Shown in pieces: positions 54,506 through 63,611 of a stretch of 64,000 nucleotides of DNA. The notes below the pieces were generated by a model. It worked only from the letters and a program-made list of their open reading frames with translations, ran no database searches and was not told the origin of the DNA. The position numbers and the translations under genes are program-made. The stretch's first letter is position 1. Each line of letters opens with the position of its first letter. Origin of the DNA: Thermopolyspora flexuosa (GTDB taxonomy: Bacteria; Actinomycetota; Actinomycetes; Streptosporangiales; Streptosporangiaceae); contig NZ_VFPQ01000001.1 in NCBI RefSeq assembly GCF_006716785.1, positions 4,650,001 through 4,714,000 on the forward strand. The letters run 5' to 3'.

Positions 54506-55533
54506 GGCCGCTCCACCGGGCGCAACGTGGCGTCGATCTCGCCAGCGGCGCGGCGGTCGGCGAGCCGGGCAAGCCGGGTGAAGTCGCGCTCGAAGGCGTG
54601 CCGGGTGAGCCCGTGCCCGGTGTAGGCGTCGTACAGCTCCACCGCCCCGGCCTTCACCGTCCAGCGGGGCGCGAAGCCGGGCAGCGCCCGCCGGATCCGG
54701 GAGAAGTCCACCCGGTAGGAGCGCGGGTCCGGCCCGGTCTCCCCGGTGATGACCAGCCGGGAGCCGGGCACCGCCTCCACCACCTCGGCGGCGATCTCCG
54801 CGACCGTGCGGTTGTTCTGCTCGGAGCCGACGTTGAACGCCCGCGCGTGCACCGCCTCGCGCGGCGCCTCGAGCGCGTGCAGGAACGCCTCGGCGATGTC
54901 GAGCACGTGCACCAGCGGCCGCCACGGCGTGCCGTCCGACAGCACCCGCACCTCGCCGTGCAGCACCGCGTGCGCGACGAGGTTGTTGAGCACGATGTCG
55001 CAGCGCAGCCGCGGCGAGAACCCGAACGCGGTGGCGTTGCGCAGGAACACCGGGCTGAAGTCGTCGTCGGCGAGCGCGGCCACGTCGTCCTCGACCCGCA
55101 CCTTCGACTCCGCGTACGGCGTGACCGGCCGCAGCGGCGCGTCCTCGTCGACCAGCTCGTCGCCGCCCACCGCGCCGTACACCGAGCAGGTGGAGGCGTA
55201 GAGGAACCGCCGCACCCCGGCGTCGCGGGCGAGCCGGGCGAGCCGTACCGCGGCGAGGTGGTTGATCGCGTAGGTGAGCGCCGGGTCGAGCGCGCCGAGC
55301 GGGTCGTTCGACAGCGCGGCGAGGTGGATCACCGCGTCGAACCCGTCCAGCATCTCCGCGGTGACGTCCCGCAGGTCGACCGCGAACCCGGCCGGGTCCC
55401 GCGGCGGCGGGCCGAGCACCCGGTCGGCGAACAGCCCCGAGTCGAGGCCGACCACCTCGTGCCCGGCGGCGGCGAGCACCGGGCCCATGACCGTGCCCAG
55501 GTAGCCCTGGTGCCCGGTGAGCAGCACACGCAT
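54502..55533 (-). CDS. NAD-dependent epimerase/dehydratase (SDR) of the CDP-sugar operon
   Basis: A 343-residue extended [23 protein letters not shown] has the cofactor-binding motif in the variant GHQGYLG, seen in NDP-sugar reductases or epimerases; [40 protein letters not shown] and [20 protein letters not shown] supply the Ser/Tyr/Lys triad; [20 protein letters not shown] belongs to the substrate domain. It is expected to act on the 4-keto or C-methylated CDP-sugar. ATG at 55533 lies 3 bp after the PIG-L stop. Confidence 0.88.
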   Translation of the reverse strand: MRVLLTGHQGYLGTVMGPVLAAAGHEVVGLDSGLFADRVLGPPPRDPAGFAVDLRDVTAEMLDGFDAVIHLAALSNDPLGALDPALTYAINHLAAVRLARLARDAGVRRFLYASTCSVYGAVGGDELVDEDAPLRPVTPYAESKVRVEDDVAALADDDFSPVFLRNATAFGFSPRLRCDIVLNNLVAHAVLHGEVRVLSDGTPWRPLVHVLDIAEAFLHALEAPREAVHARAFNVGSEQNNRTVAEIAAEVVEAVPGSRLVITGETGPDPRSYRVDFSRIRRALPGFAPRWTVKAGAVELYDAYTGHGLTRHAFERDFTRLARLADRRAAGEIDATLRPVERP

Positions 55534-55536
55534 GTA

Positions 55537-56232
55537 TCAGCCTCCAGCGGTGAGGTCGAGGGTGAGCTTGGCGACGTGGAAGGCCTCGGCGTAGCGGGCG
55601 TTGCACTCGACGCCCCGGATCCGGGCGAGCCCGAGGAACGTCTCCCGGTCGTACCAGGAACGGCCGTGCTGCGACGGGTAGTGGGCCAGCAGCAGATCGG
55701 CCTTCGCCTCGGCCACCTCGGGCGCGAGCGGCTGGTACACGGACGGCCGGCCGAGGTCGCCGTCCCACTTGACGATCTCGTAGCCGAGCACGAGGTGGTC
55801 CCGGAACGCTGTGGGCACGATCCGGGCGAGCCCGCGGTGGTCCTGGTGCGCGTCCCCCGGGTGCGGGGCGAGCAGCAGGTCCGGATCGGTGCGGGCGCGC
55901 AGCTCCTCCACCGCGGTCTTCGCCTCGTCCCAGTGCGCGGGCAGCCGCCCGTCCGGCAGCTTGAGCACGGTCAGGTGCAGGTCCGCGCCGGGGCAGAACG
56001 CGGCGAGCGCCGCCGCCTCCTCGTCCTCCCGCACCGTGCCGCCGCCGGAGAGCACGAGCGCGTCGACCCGGATCCCCGGGTGGCTCGCGCACACGGTGAG
56101 CAGCGTGCCGCCCGCGCCGATCGCGATGTCGTCGCAGTGCGCGGCGACCGCGGCGATCGCGCGCAGCCCGGACCGCCCCGACCCGGTCGCACCGGCCACC
56201 TCCCCCGGCCGGTACGGCACAAGCCCGATCAT
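55537..56232 (-). CDS. PIG-L family deacetylase
   Basis: A 231-residue zinc-dependent N-deacetylase-like protein. AAVAAHCDDIAIGAGGTLLT is the metal-binding motif in the HxDD variant of this family, and LLLAPHPGDAHQDHRGLARI supplies the second ligand set. The family removes acetyl groups from GlcNAc-containing lipids or small molecules. Its presence with a cytidylyltransferase and a C-methyltransferase suggests an amino-sugar step. ATG at 56232 overlaps the preceding stop by 4 bp. Confidence 0.88.
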   Translation of the reverse strand: MIGLVPYRPGEVAGATGSGRSGLRAIAAVAAHCDDIAIGAGGTLLTVCASHPGIRVDALVLSGGGTVREDEEAAALAAFCPGADLHLTVLKLPDGRLPAHWDEAKTAVEELRARTDPDLLLAPHPGDAHQDHRGLARIVPTAFRDHLVLGYEIVKWDGDLGRPSVYQPLAPEVAEAKADLLLAHYPSQHGRSWYDRETFLGLARIRGVECNARYAEAFHVAKLTLDLTAGG

Positions 56233-57023
56233 GCGCTCACCCGCTCCCGCTCGCGCTCCCACAGCGCCCAGGGGCGCTCCCCCCGCGAGTAGGCCTCGTC
56301 GAGCGCGATGCGCTCCTTCACCGTGTCGGTGGGCCGCCAGTAGCCGCGGTACGGGTAGGCGATGAGCCGCCCCCGCTTGGCGAGCTGCACGCAGCCGTCG
56401 GCGACGAGGTCGCCGTTCTCCGGGATGTGGTCGAAGATCTCCTGGCGTAACACGAAGTAGCCGCCGTTCACCCATAACGGCATCTCGGCGACCGGCAGGA
56501 TCGCCCCGACCCGGCCGTCCTCGCCCACGTCGACGCAGTGGAAGGTGCCCGGCGGCGGCACCACCATCATCGACGCGCCCGCGTCCGCGGCGGCGAACCG
56601 CTCGATGATGTCCGGCAGCGGCGCGTCGGTGAGGATGTCGGCGTAGTTGGCGAGGAACATCTCCTCGCCCTCGAGCAGGTGCCGGACCCGGCGCAGCCGC
56701 TCCCCGATCGGCGAGTCGATGCCGGTCTGCACGAACGAGATCTCCCAGTCGGAGATGTCGGTGGACAGCAGCTCGACCTTGCCGCCGCGCAGCACGAAGT
56801 CGTTCGACGTCGTCTCCTGGTAGTTGAGGAAGAACTCCTTGATGTGGTGCGCGCCGTACCCGAGGCAGAGGATGAACTGCTTGTGCCCGAAGTGGGCGTA
56901 GTACCGCATCACGTGCCAGATCAGCGGGCGGGGGCCCACGAGCTGCATCGGTTTCGGCACGTCGCCGGGGGTTCCGGTGCGCATGCGCATGCCGTAGCCG
57001 CCGCAGAACAGGACGACCTTCAC
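56229..57023 (-). CDS. rfbF: Glucose-1-phosphate cytidylyltransferase
   Basis: A 264-residue nucleotidyltransferase making CDP-glucose from CTP and glucose 1-phosphate. VVLFCGGYGMRMRTGTPGDV followed by PKPMQLVGPRPLIWHVMRYY is the RfbF signature; FANYADIL-like text (here EEMFLANYADILTDAPLPDI) and WVNGGYFVLRQEIFDHIPEN complete the active site; YWRPTDTVKERIALDEAYSR is the C-terminal family block. GTG at 57023 has GGAGGTGG 4 bp upstream and overlaps the methyltransferase stop. No CDP-glucose 4,6-dehydratase is found in the window, which leaves a gap in the pathway. Confidence 0.92.
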   Translation of the reverse strand: MKVVLFCGGYGMRMRTGTPGDVPKPMQLVGPRPLIWHVMRYYAHFGHKQFILCLGYGAHHIKEFFLNYQETTSNDFVLRGGKVELLSTDISDWEISFVQTGIDSPIGERLRRVRHLLEGEEMFLANYADILTDAPLPDIIERFAAADAGASMMVVPPPGTFHCVDVGEDGRVGAILPVAEMPLWVNGGYFVLRQEIFDHIPENGDLVADGCVQLAKRGRLIAYPYRGYWRPTDTVKERIALDEAYSRGERPWALWERERERVSA

Positions 57024-58261
57024 GACACCACCTCCAGTTCGGGAATCGGGAACACCAGGCGGCCGCCCCACTCGCGCACGTAGGACAGCTCGGCGACGAG
57101 CTCGTCGCGGAGGTTCCACGGCAGGACGAGCACGTAGTCGGGCCGGTCCGCGGCGATGCGCTCCGGCGGCAGGATCGGGATGCGCGCGCCCGGCGTGTAC
57201 CTGCCGTGCTTGTAGGGGTTGCGGTCGACCGTGTACGGCAGCAGGTCGGGGCGCACCCCGCAGAAGTTGAGCAGCGTGTTGCCCTTGCCGGGCGCGCCGT
57301 ACCCGACGACGGTACGGCCCTGCTCGGCGGCCTCGATGAGGAAGCGCAGCAGGTCGCGGCGGACCTTGGCGACCCGCTCGGCGAAGCCCGCGTACCCGGC
57401 CGGCTCGTGCAGCCCGGCGGCCTTCTCCTCGTCGAGCACCGCGGCCATGCGGGCGCTCGGCGCGGGGCCGTCCGCCGCGACCGCCTCGGCGGGCCGGGCC
57501 CACAGCCGGATCGAGCCGCCGTGCGTGGGCAGCCGCTCCACGTCGACGAGGGCCAGGCCGCCGCTCGCCAGCGCCCGCCGGGCCGAGTCGACCGTGTAGT
57601 ACTGGAAGTGCTCGTGGTAGATCGTGTCGAACTGGTTGCCCGCCATGAGCGTGAGCAGGTGCTGGACCTCGATCACCACCCAGCCGTCGTCGGCGACGAG
57701 GGCGCGCAGCCCCTCGGTGAAGCCGATCACGTCCGGGACGTGGGCGTAGACGTTGTTCGCCACGACGAGGTCGGCCGGGCCGTGCTCGGCGCGCACCTGC
57801 GCGCCGGTCTGCGGGGTGAGGAACGCGGTGAGCGTGGGCACCCCGCGCTCCCGGGCCACCGCCCCGACGTTCGCCGCGGGCTCGATGCCGAGGCAGCGGA
57901 TGCCCCGCTCGACCACGTGCCGCAGCAGGTAGCCGTCGTTGCTCGCCACCTCCACGACGAACGCGTCCGGGCCGAGGCCCAGGCGCTCGACCGCGCCGGC
58001 GACGAACCGGCGGGCGTGCTCCACCCAGGAGGTGGAGTACGAGGAGAAGTACGCGTACTCGGTGAACGTCTCCTCCGGTGTGATCAGCGGCGGGAGCTGC
58101 GCGAGGTGGCAGTCCACGCAGAACCGCAGGTGGAGCGGGTAGGTCGGCTCGGGCTCGTCGAGCTGCTCGGCGGTGAGGAACCGCTCGCAGGGCGGCGTCG
58201 CGCCGAGGTCGACGACGCTCACCAGATCCTGCGAGCCGCAGAGCCGGCACGTGGTGGTCAT
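57020..58261 (-). CDS. NDP-sugar C-methyltransferase (TylC3-like)
   Basis: A 413-residue SAM-dependent C-methyltransferase of the three-domain type. The N-terminal zinc site uses C5, C8, C48 and C51 (TCRLCGS and RFCVDCHLAQ). The SAM domain contains VVEVASNDGYLLRHVVERGI and NNVYAHVPDVIGFTEGLRAL; the catalytic YHEHFQYYTVDSARRA motif matches TylC3-type sugar 3-C-methyltransferases; the C-terminal domain has VVGYGAPGKGNTLLNFCGVR. These enzymes methylate a 4-keto-6-deoxy nucleotide sugar to give branched sugars. ATG at 58261 is the first gene of the eight-gene operon; its promoter must lie in the 194 bp shared with rmlC. Confidence 0.92.
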   Translation of the reverse strand: MTTTCRLCGSQDLVSVVDLGATPPCERFLTAEQLDEPEPTYPLHLRFCVDCHLAQLPPLITPEETFTEYAYFSSYSTSWVEHARRFVAGAVERLGLGPDAFVVEVASNDGYLLRHVVERGIRCLGIEPAANVGAVARERGVPTLTAFLTPQTGAQVRAEHGPADLVVANNVYAHVPDVIGFTEGLRALVADDGWVVIEVQHLLTLMAGNQFDTIYHEHFQYYTVDSARRALASGGLALVDVERLPTHGGSIRLWARPAEAVAADGPAPSARMAAVLDEEKAAGLHEPAGYAGFAERVAKVRRDLLRFLIEAAEQGRTVVGYGAPGKGNTLLNFCGVRPDLLPYTVDRNPYKHGRYTPGARIPILPPERIAADRPDYVLVLPWNLRDELVAELSYVREWGGRLVFPIPELEVVS

Positions 58262-58455
58262 CGGGCACTCCCCCTCGCCGCCTTGCGCGGCTCGTCGGGC
58301 CGCGTACCGCGCGGCCGTGGCTTGTCGGACATCCGCCGGTCGGTCACCGGCTGATCGGGGTGGCGCGGCCGGGCCGTACCGGGCCCGGCGTCCATCAGCG
58401 GACAGATGGGGCGGGCCACGCGAATCCGCCCGGATCCTGTGCGATGCTTCGGCCC

Positions 58456-59055
58456 ATGGAGCGCCTCGGCATCGACGGACTGTGGTGCTACACCCCGCGC
58501 GTGCACACCGACGCCCGCGGCTCGTTCCTGGAGGCCTTCCGGGCCGGTGAGCTGCGCGAGGCGGTGGGACACCGGTTCGACCTCGCCCAGGTCAACTGCT
58601 CGGTGTCGCGCCGCGGCGTGCTGCGCGGCGTGCACTTCGCCGACGTGCCGCCCGGCCAGGCGAAGTACGTCACCTGCGTGGCCGGGGCGATCCTCGACGT
58701 GGTGGTGGACATCCGGGTCGGCTCGCCCACCTTCGGCCGCTGGGAGGCGGTGCGGCTCGACGACGAGAACCGCCGCGCGCTGTACGTGGCCGAGGGGCTC
58801 GGCCACGCCTTCCTCGCGCTGAGCGAGAGCGCGACCGTGGTCTACCTGTGCTCGCAGCCGTACGCGCCCGCCCGCGAGCACGGCATCCACCCGCTCGACC
58901 CGGAGCTCGGCATCGACTGGCCGCTCGACGGCGAGCCGGTGCTGTCCGCGAAGGACGCGGCCGCCCCGACGCTCGCCGAGGCGCGCGCCGCCGGGCTGCT
59001 CCCCGGCTACGACGCCTGCCTCGACTTCTACGCGTCCCTGCGCAAGGACGGCTGA
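58456..59055 (+). CDS. rmlC: dTDP-4-dehydrorhamnose 3,5-epimerase
   Basis: A 199-residue cupin epimerase of dTDP-rhamnose synthesis. RGVLRGVHFADVPPGQAKYV has the catalytic His, AILDVVVDIRVGSPTFGRWE the Asp region, and YLCSQPYAPAREHGIHPLDP keeps the Tyr position lost in the homologue at 36676. It resembles the EvaD/actinobacterial branch. ATG at 58456 is preferred over an in-frame ATG at 58444. It is convergent with rmlD; the stops are only 2 bp apart. Confidence 0.92.
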   Translation: MERLGIDGLWCYTPRVHTDARGSFLEAFRAGELREAVGHRFDLAQVNCSVSRRGVLRGVHFADVPPGQAKYVTCVAGAILDVVVDIRVGSPTFGRWEAVRLDDENRRALYVAEGLGHAFLALSESATVVYLCSQPYAPAREHGIHPLDPELGIDWPLDGEPVLSAKDAAAPTLAEARAAGLLPGYDACLDFYASLRKDG

Positions 59056-59057
59056 GC

Positions 59058-59936
59058 TCACCGGGCGCCTCCCGACGACGCCGTGACGGTCCCGGCGAGG
59101 TACGGCCAGGCCGCGCGGAACGCCTCCCGCCAGTGCCGCATCGGCGGCAGGTGGGCCCGCGCCCAGCCCGTGTGGCCGAGCACGCTGTAGGCGGGCCGCG
59201 GGGCCGGGCGGCCGAGCGCGGCGGACGTGGTCGGGGTGACCAGGGCGGGGTCGGCCCCGGCGGCGGCGTAGATCTCGCGGGCGAAGCCGTACCAGGTGGT
59301 CTGGCCGGCGTTCGTGCCGTGGTAGACGCCGGGCGGGGCGCCGATCCGGGCGAGGGCGACCAGCCGCGCGGCGAGGTCGGCCGACCAGGTCGGCTGGCCC
59401 ACCTGGTCGGTGACCACGGCGACGCCCTCGCCGGCCGTGGCGCGGCGGAGCATGGTGCGCACGAAGTTCGCCCCGTGCGCGCCGTACAGCCAGGCGGTGC
59501 GCACCACGAGGTGGCCGTGCGCGAGCGCCGCGCGCTCCCCGGCGAGCTTGGTGCGCCCGTACGCGCCGAGCGGGTTCGGCGGCGCGTCCTCCGGGTACGG
59601 CGCGCTCGCCGTGCCGTCGAACACGTAGTCGGTGGAGACGTGCACGAGCCGCACCGACCGGGCCGCGCACGCCTCGGCGAGCACCCGCACCGCGTGGCCG
59701 TTCACCGCGAGCGCCTCCGGCTCGCGCTCCTCGGCGGCGTCCACCGCGGTCCACGCGGCGCAGTTGACCACCACGTCCGGCCGGTGCGCGTCGAGCGCGG
59801 CGGCGACCGCGCCCGGGTCCCGCACGTCGAGCTGTTCGCGGCCGAGCGCGACCACGTGCTCGCCGTCCCGGTCGCACAGGTGCGCGACCACGTCGGCGCC
59901 GAGCATGCCGCGCGCCCCGGTGACCAGCCATCTCAC
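59058..59936 (-). CDS. rmlD: dTDP-4-dehydrorhamnose reductase
   Basis: A 292-residue SDR that makes the last step to dTDP-L-rhamnose. RWLVTGARGMLGADVVAHLC binds the cofactor; VVNCAAWTAVDAAEEREPEA, STDYVFDGTASAPYPEDAPP and LGAYGRTKLAGERAAL are the RmlD blocks with Thr/Tyr/Lys; VYHGTNAGQTTWYGFAREIY follows. GTG at 59936 overlaps the rmlB stop by 4 bp. Confidence 0.95.
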   Translation of the reverse strand: MRWLVTGARGMLGADVVAHLCDRDGEHVVALGREQLDVRDPGAVAAALDAHRPDVVVNCAAWTAVDAAEEREPEALAVNGHAVRVLAEACAARSVRLVHVSTDYVFDGTASAPYPEDAPPNPLGAYGRTKLAGERAALAHGHLVVRTAWLYGAHGANFVRTMLRRATAGEGVAVVTDQVGQPTWSADLAARLVALARIGAPPGVYHGTNAGQTTWYGFAREIYAAAGADPALVTPTTSAALGRPAPRPAYSVLGHTGWARAHLPPMRHWREAFRAAWPYLAGTVTASSGGAR

Positions 59937-60877
59937 GGCGCGATCGCCTCCCACCAGCCGGGGTTCGCGACGTACCAGTCGATCGTCTCGGCGAGGCCCC
60001 GCTCGAACGGCACGGCCGGCCGGTAGCCGAGCGCGCGCAGCCGGGTGTCGTCGAGCGAGTAGCGCCGGTCGTGCGCCTTGCGGTCCGGGACGTGCTCGAC
60101 CATGTCCCAGCCGAGCCCGAGGTGCTCGAGGATGCGGCCGGTGAGCTCGGCGTTGGTGAGCTCGGCGGTGCCCGCCACGTGGTAGACCTCTCCGGGCTCG
60201 CCGCGTTCGGCGACGATGTCGATCGCCCGGCAGTGGTCGGTGACGTGGATCCAGTCCCGCACGTTGCGGCCGTCGCCGTACAGCGGGGCCTTGCGGCCGC
60301 GCAGCAGGTTGGTCACGAACCGCGGGATGAGCTTCTCCGGGTGCTGGTACGGCCCGTAGTTGTTGCCGCACCGGGTGATCGACACCGGCAGCCCGTGGGT
60401 TATCGCGTAGGCGCGGGCGATGAGGTCGCCCCCGGCCTTCGCCGCCGCGTACGGCGAGCGGGGCCGCAGCGGCGCGTCCTCGGTCCACGACCCGGTCTCG
60501 ATCTCGCCGTACACCTCGTCGGTGGAGACGTGCACCACCCGGGGCACGCCCGCGTCGAGGCACGCCTGCAGCAGCGTCTGGGTGCCGAGCACGTTGGTGC
60601 GCACGAACGCCTCGGCGCCCTCGATCGACCGGTCGACGTGGGTCTCGGCGGCGAAGTTGACGACGAGGTCGTGGCCGGGGACGACCGCGGCGAGCAGCTC
60701 GGCGTCGCAGATGTCGCCGTGCACGAACTCGTGCCGGCCCGCCACCGGCTCGAGGTTGGCGAGGTTGCCGGCGTAGGTGAGCTTGTCGAGCACGGTCACC
60801 GTGTCGCCCGCGGCGACCCGGGCCCGCGCGTAGTGCGAGCCGATGAACCCGGCCCCGCCGGTGACGAGGACCTTCAC
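59933..60877 (-). CDS. rmlB: dTDP-glucose 4,6-dehydratase
   Basis: A 314-residue extended SDR: KVLVTGGAGFIGSHYARARV, FVHGDICDAELLAAVVPGHD, NFAAETHVDRSIEGAEAFVR, STDEVYGEIETGSWTEDAPL, SPYAAAKAGGDLIARAYAIT and CGNNYGPYQHPEKLIPRFVT include all active-site blocks. The N-terminus is taken at GTG 60877 (VKVLVTGG); an open frame upstream adds 40 non-conserved residues. It supplies the 4-keto intermediate for rhamnose, and could conceivably serve other NDP-sugars. Confidence 0.95.
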   Translation of the reverse strand: MKVLVTGGAGFIGSHYARARVAAGDTVTVLDKLTYAGNLANLEPVAGRHEFVHGDICDAELLAAVVPGHDLVVNFAAETHVDRSIEGAEAFVRTNVLGTQTLLQACLDAGVPRVVHVSTDEVYGEIETGSWTEDAPLRPRSPYAAAKAGGDLIARAYAITHGLPVSITRCGNNYGPYQHPEKLIPRFVTNLLRGRKAPLYGDGRNVRDWIHVTDHCRAIDIVAERGEPGEVYHVAGTAELTNAELTGRILEHLGLGWDMVEHVPDRKAHDRRYSLDDTRLRALGYRPAVPFERGLAETIDWYVANPGWWEAIAP

Positions 60878-61021
60878 GGCGCCCCCGGTGCGGGGTACGG
60901 CGAGCCGGAACGCCCGCAAACGGCGGATATATCGGGAGACGCGGTCCAGGGGGACGTTGCGCGCTGCATCAGGGGGATCTCCAAACGATCGGGGGGACAC
61001 GGCCGGTGACCGGCCCGGACG

Positions 61022-62089
61022 TCACGAGCTGATCTGCACCTTGCTGTGGTCGCCGAGCACGAGGCGGTGGGCTCGCGGCGTACCGGGGGCGCGGGTGACC
61101 TCCACGTCGTGGCCGATGAGGGACGACTCGATGCGGGCGACGCCGGAGATCGCCGCCCGGGGGAGCATGATCGAGTACTCGATCTCGCTGTCGACCACCG
61201 CGCAGCCCGCGGCGATCGAGGTGAACGGCCCCACGTAGCTTCCGGTGATCCGCGCGCCGGGGCCGATGATCACGGGCCCGACGATGCGGGACCGCTCGAC
61301 CACCGCGTCCGGCTCCACCACCACCCGGCCGATCAGCTCGCTGGCCTCGTCCACGCGGCCGTCCACCCGCGGCTCGAGCGACTCGAGCACGAGCCGGTTC
61401 ACCTCGAGCATGTCGGCGACGTTGCCGGTGTCCTTCCAGTAGCCGGAGATGATCGTCGACTCCACCCGGTGGCCGGTCTCGATGAGCCTGCCGATCGCGT
61501 CGGTGATCTCCAGCTCGCCGCGCCAGGACGGCTTGAGGTCCTTCACCACCTCGTGGATCGCCGGGGTGAACAGGTAGACGCCGACGAGGGCGAGGTCGCT
61601 CTTGGGGTTGCGCGGCTTCTCCTCCAGCCGGATCACCCGGCCCTCGGCGTCGAGCTCGGCGACCCCGAAGGCGCGGGGGTCGCTCACCTTGGTGAGCATG
61701 ATCTGGGCCGCGGGCCGGTCCCGGACGAACCTGGCGACGATGTCCTCGATGCCGCCGACGATGAAGTTGTCGCCGAGGTACATGATGAAGTCCTCGTCGC
61801 CGAGGTAGTCCCGGGCGATGAGCACCGCGTGGGCGAGCCCGAGCGGGGCGGGCTGGCGCAGGTAGGTGGCGCGCAGCCCGAACGCCGAGCCGTCGCCGAC
61901 CGCGGCCTCGATCTCGGCGTGGGTGTCGCCCACCACGATCCCGACGTCGCGCACGCCGGTGGCCGCGATCGCCTCCAGGCCGTAGAAGAGCACCGGCTTG
62001 TTCGCGACGGGCACGAGCTGTTTGGCGGAGGTGTGCGTGATCGGCCGCAGCCGCTTCCCGGATCCGCCGGCGAGGACGAGCGCCTTCAC
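61022..62089 (-). CDS. rmlA: Glucose-1-phosphate thymidylyltransferase (long form)
   Basis: A 355-residue nucleotidyltransferase that makes dTDP-glucose. VKALVLAGGSGKRLRPITHT is the nucleotide-binding start and QLVPVANKPVLFYGLEAIAA follows; LGDNFIVGGIEDIVARFVRD is the metal site; SGYWKDTGNVADMLEVNRLV is the sugar site. Unlike the 290-residue enterobacterial type, it has a C-terminal left-handed beta-helix (PVIIGPGARITGSYVGPFTS), as in actinobacterial RmlA. GTG at 62089 lies 1 bp after the glycosyl-1-phosphate transferase stop. A 144-bp gap separates it from rmlB. Confidence 0.93.
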   Translation of the reverse strand: MKALVLAGGSGKRLRPITHTSAKQLVPVANKPVLFYGLEAIAATGVRDVGIVVGDTHAEIEAAVGDGSAFGLRATYLRQPAPLGLAHAVLIARDYLGDEDFIMYLGDNFIVGGIEDIVARFVRDRPAAQIMLTKVSDPRAFGVAELDAEGRVIRLEEKPRNPKSDLALVGVYLFTPAIHEVVKDLKPSWRGELEITDAIGRLIETGHRVESTIISGYWKDTGNVADMLEVNRLVLESLEPRVDGRVDEASELIGRVVVEPDAVVERSRIVGPVIIGPGARITGSYVGPFTSIAAGCAVVDSEIEYSIMLPRAAISGVARIESSLIGHDVEVTRAPGTPRAHRLVLGDHSKVQISS

Positions 62090-62090
62090 C

Positions 62091-63611
62091 TCAGTAGGCC
62101 CCCTCCCCACTCTTCACCGCGCCCCAGGTCTTCCACAGGATCTGCAGGTCGAGGATGAGCGACCAGTTCTCCACGTACCGCAGGTCGAGCCGGACCGACT
62201 CCTCCCAGCTCAGGTCCGCCCGGCCGGACACCTGCCACAGGCCGGTCATGCCGGGCTTCACCACGAGGCGGCGCCGTACGTCGCTGCCGTACCGGGCGAC
62301 CTCCTCGGGCAGCGGCGGCCGGGGGCCGACCAGCGACATCTCGCCGCGCAGCACGTTGATCAGCTGCGGCAGCTCGTCGATGGAGTAGCGGCGCAGGAAG
62401 GCGCCGACCTTGGTGACCCTTGGATCGTTCCTGATCTTGAACAGCACGCCGTCGTGCTCGTTCTCGTGCTCGAGCAGCGCCTTGAGCCGCTCCGCGCCGT
62501 TCACCATGGTGCGGAACTTCAGCAGCCGGAACTCGCGCCCGCCGCGGCCGATCCGGGTCTGCTTGAACAGCGCCGGGCCCTCGCTCGTCGACCGGATGAT
62601 GATCGCGATCACCAGCATCGGGATCGCGAGGATGATCAGCGCGATCAGCGCGACCACCTTGTCGAAGACGCTCTTCACCATGCCGCGCAGGCCGTCGAAC
62701 TCGGGGTGCTCGACGTAGAGCAGCGGCATGCCGGCGACCGGGCGGATGCTGGTGCGCGGCCCGGCCACCTCCACGAGCGCCGGGGCGACGAACAGCTCGG
62801 TGCCCCGCGGCTCGAGGCTCCAGGCGAGGCGGCGCAGCGCGGCGCCGTCGAGCTCCGGGCAGGCGGCCACGGCGACCGCGTCCGCGTCCACCTTCTCCAC
62901 CACCTCGGCGACGTTCGTGAAGTCGCCGAGCACCGGGACCCCGTCGATCTCGAGGTCCATGCCGGCGCCGGGGCCGCCGCCGGCGCCGTTCGCCGTGCCG
63001 TTCACGGAGCCGCCGACGCCGGTGTCCGGCACCGGGGGCAGGCAGGCCGCCACCACGTTCATCCCGTGGTACGGCTGCCGCCGGAACTGCATCACCAGGT
63101 CGAGGATCGACTCGCGGTGCCCGACCGCGACAACGCGGCGCAGGAACTCACCGGCCATGCGCCGCCGGTGCAGGCGCCGGCGCATGCGGTGCCGGAAGAC
63201 GAGCGTGAGCAACGTCGCGAGCGGGATCGTGCCGAGCACGAAGCTGCGCGCGAGCATGGTCTGCGTGGCGTAGGCGCCGATCGCCACCGCCGCGGTGAGC
63301 GTCACCCCGCCGTTGAACACCGCGCGGAACTCGTCCGATCCCTCGCCGTGCACCCGCTTGCGGTACGCCCCCGCCATGGCCATCGCCCCGGGCCAGGCCG
63401 CGGCGAGGGCGAGACCGAACGCCACCTCGGTCCACGGGATGAACGCGCCCAGCCACAGCCGTACCCCGAGCACCACCTCGCATGCGATCACCGCGCAGGC
63501 GACGTCACCGGTGAGCAGCAGCCGAACGTAGGCGCGCGTCCACATGCTCGACGGCGTTTTCGGGTCGCCTTTGGGACGCGTGGCGGCGCGCGCCTCCAAC
63601 CCCACCCTCAT
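62091..63611 (-). CDS. Undecaprenyl-phosphate sugar phosphotransferase (WbaP/CpsE-like)
   Basis: A 506-residue membrane enzyme that starts each repeat unit by moving a sugar 1-phosphate onto undecaprenyl phosphate. Four or more N-terminal helices (DVACAVIACEVVLGVRLWLG and others) are followed by a nucleotide-binding-like domain and the catalytic bacterial sugar transferase domain: SVFDKVVALIALIILAIPML, GPALFKQTRIGRGGREFRLL, KFRTMVNGAERLKAL, RRYSIDELPQLINVLRGEMS, LVGPRPPLPEEVARYGS and PGMTGLWQVSGRADLSWEES. A Gly/Asn-rich linker (GTANGAGGGPGAG) sits between domains. It is the first gene of the rml operon and probably of the pathway. Confidence 0.95.
   Translation of the reverse strand: MRVGLEARAATRPKGDPKTPSSMWTRAYVRLLLTGDVACAVIACEVVLGVRLWLGAFIPWTEVAFGLALAAAWPGAMAMAGAYRKRVHGEGSDEFRAVFNGGVTLTAAVAIGAYATQTMLARSFVLGTIPLATLLTLVFRHRMRRRLHRRRMAGEFLRRVVAVGHRESILDLVMQFRRQPYHGMNVVAACLPPVPDTGVGGSVNGTANGAGGGPGAGMDLEIDGVPVLGDFTNVAEVVEKVDADAVAVAACPELDGAALRRLAWSLEPRGTELFVAPALVEVAGPRTSIRPVAGMPLLYVEHPEFDGLRGMVKSVFDKVVALIALIILAIPMLVIAIIIRSTSEGPALFKQTRIGRGGREFRLLKFRTMVNGAERLKALLEHENEHDGVLFKIRNDPRVTKVGAFLRRYSIDELPQLINVLRGEMSLVGPRPPLPEEVARYGSDVRRRLVVKPGMTGLWQVSGRADLSWEESVRLDLRYVENWSLILDLQILWKTWGAVKSGEGAY

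Noticed and set aside
28668-63611. Glycan region as a recently acquired island
   Set aside because: Base composition, start-codon use and overlaps match the rest of the window, and no transposase, integrase or direct-repeat boundary is seen.
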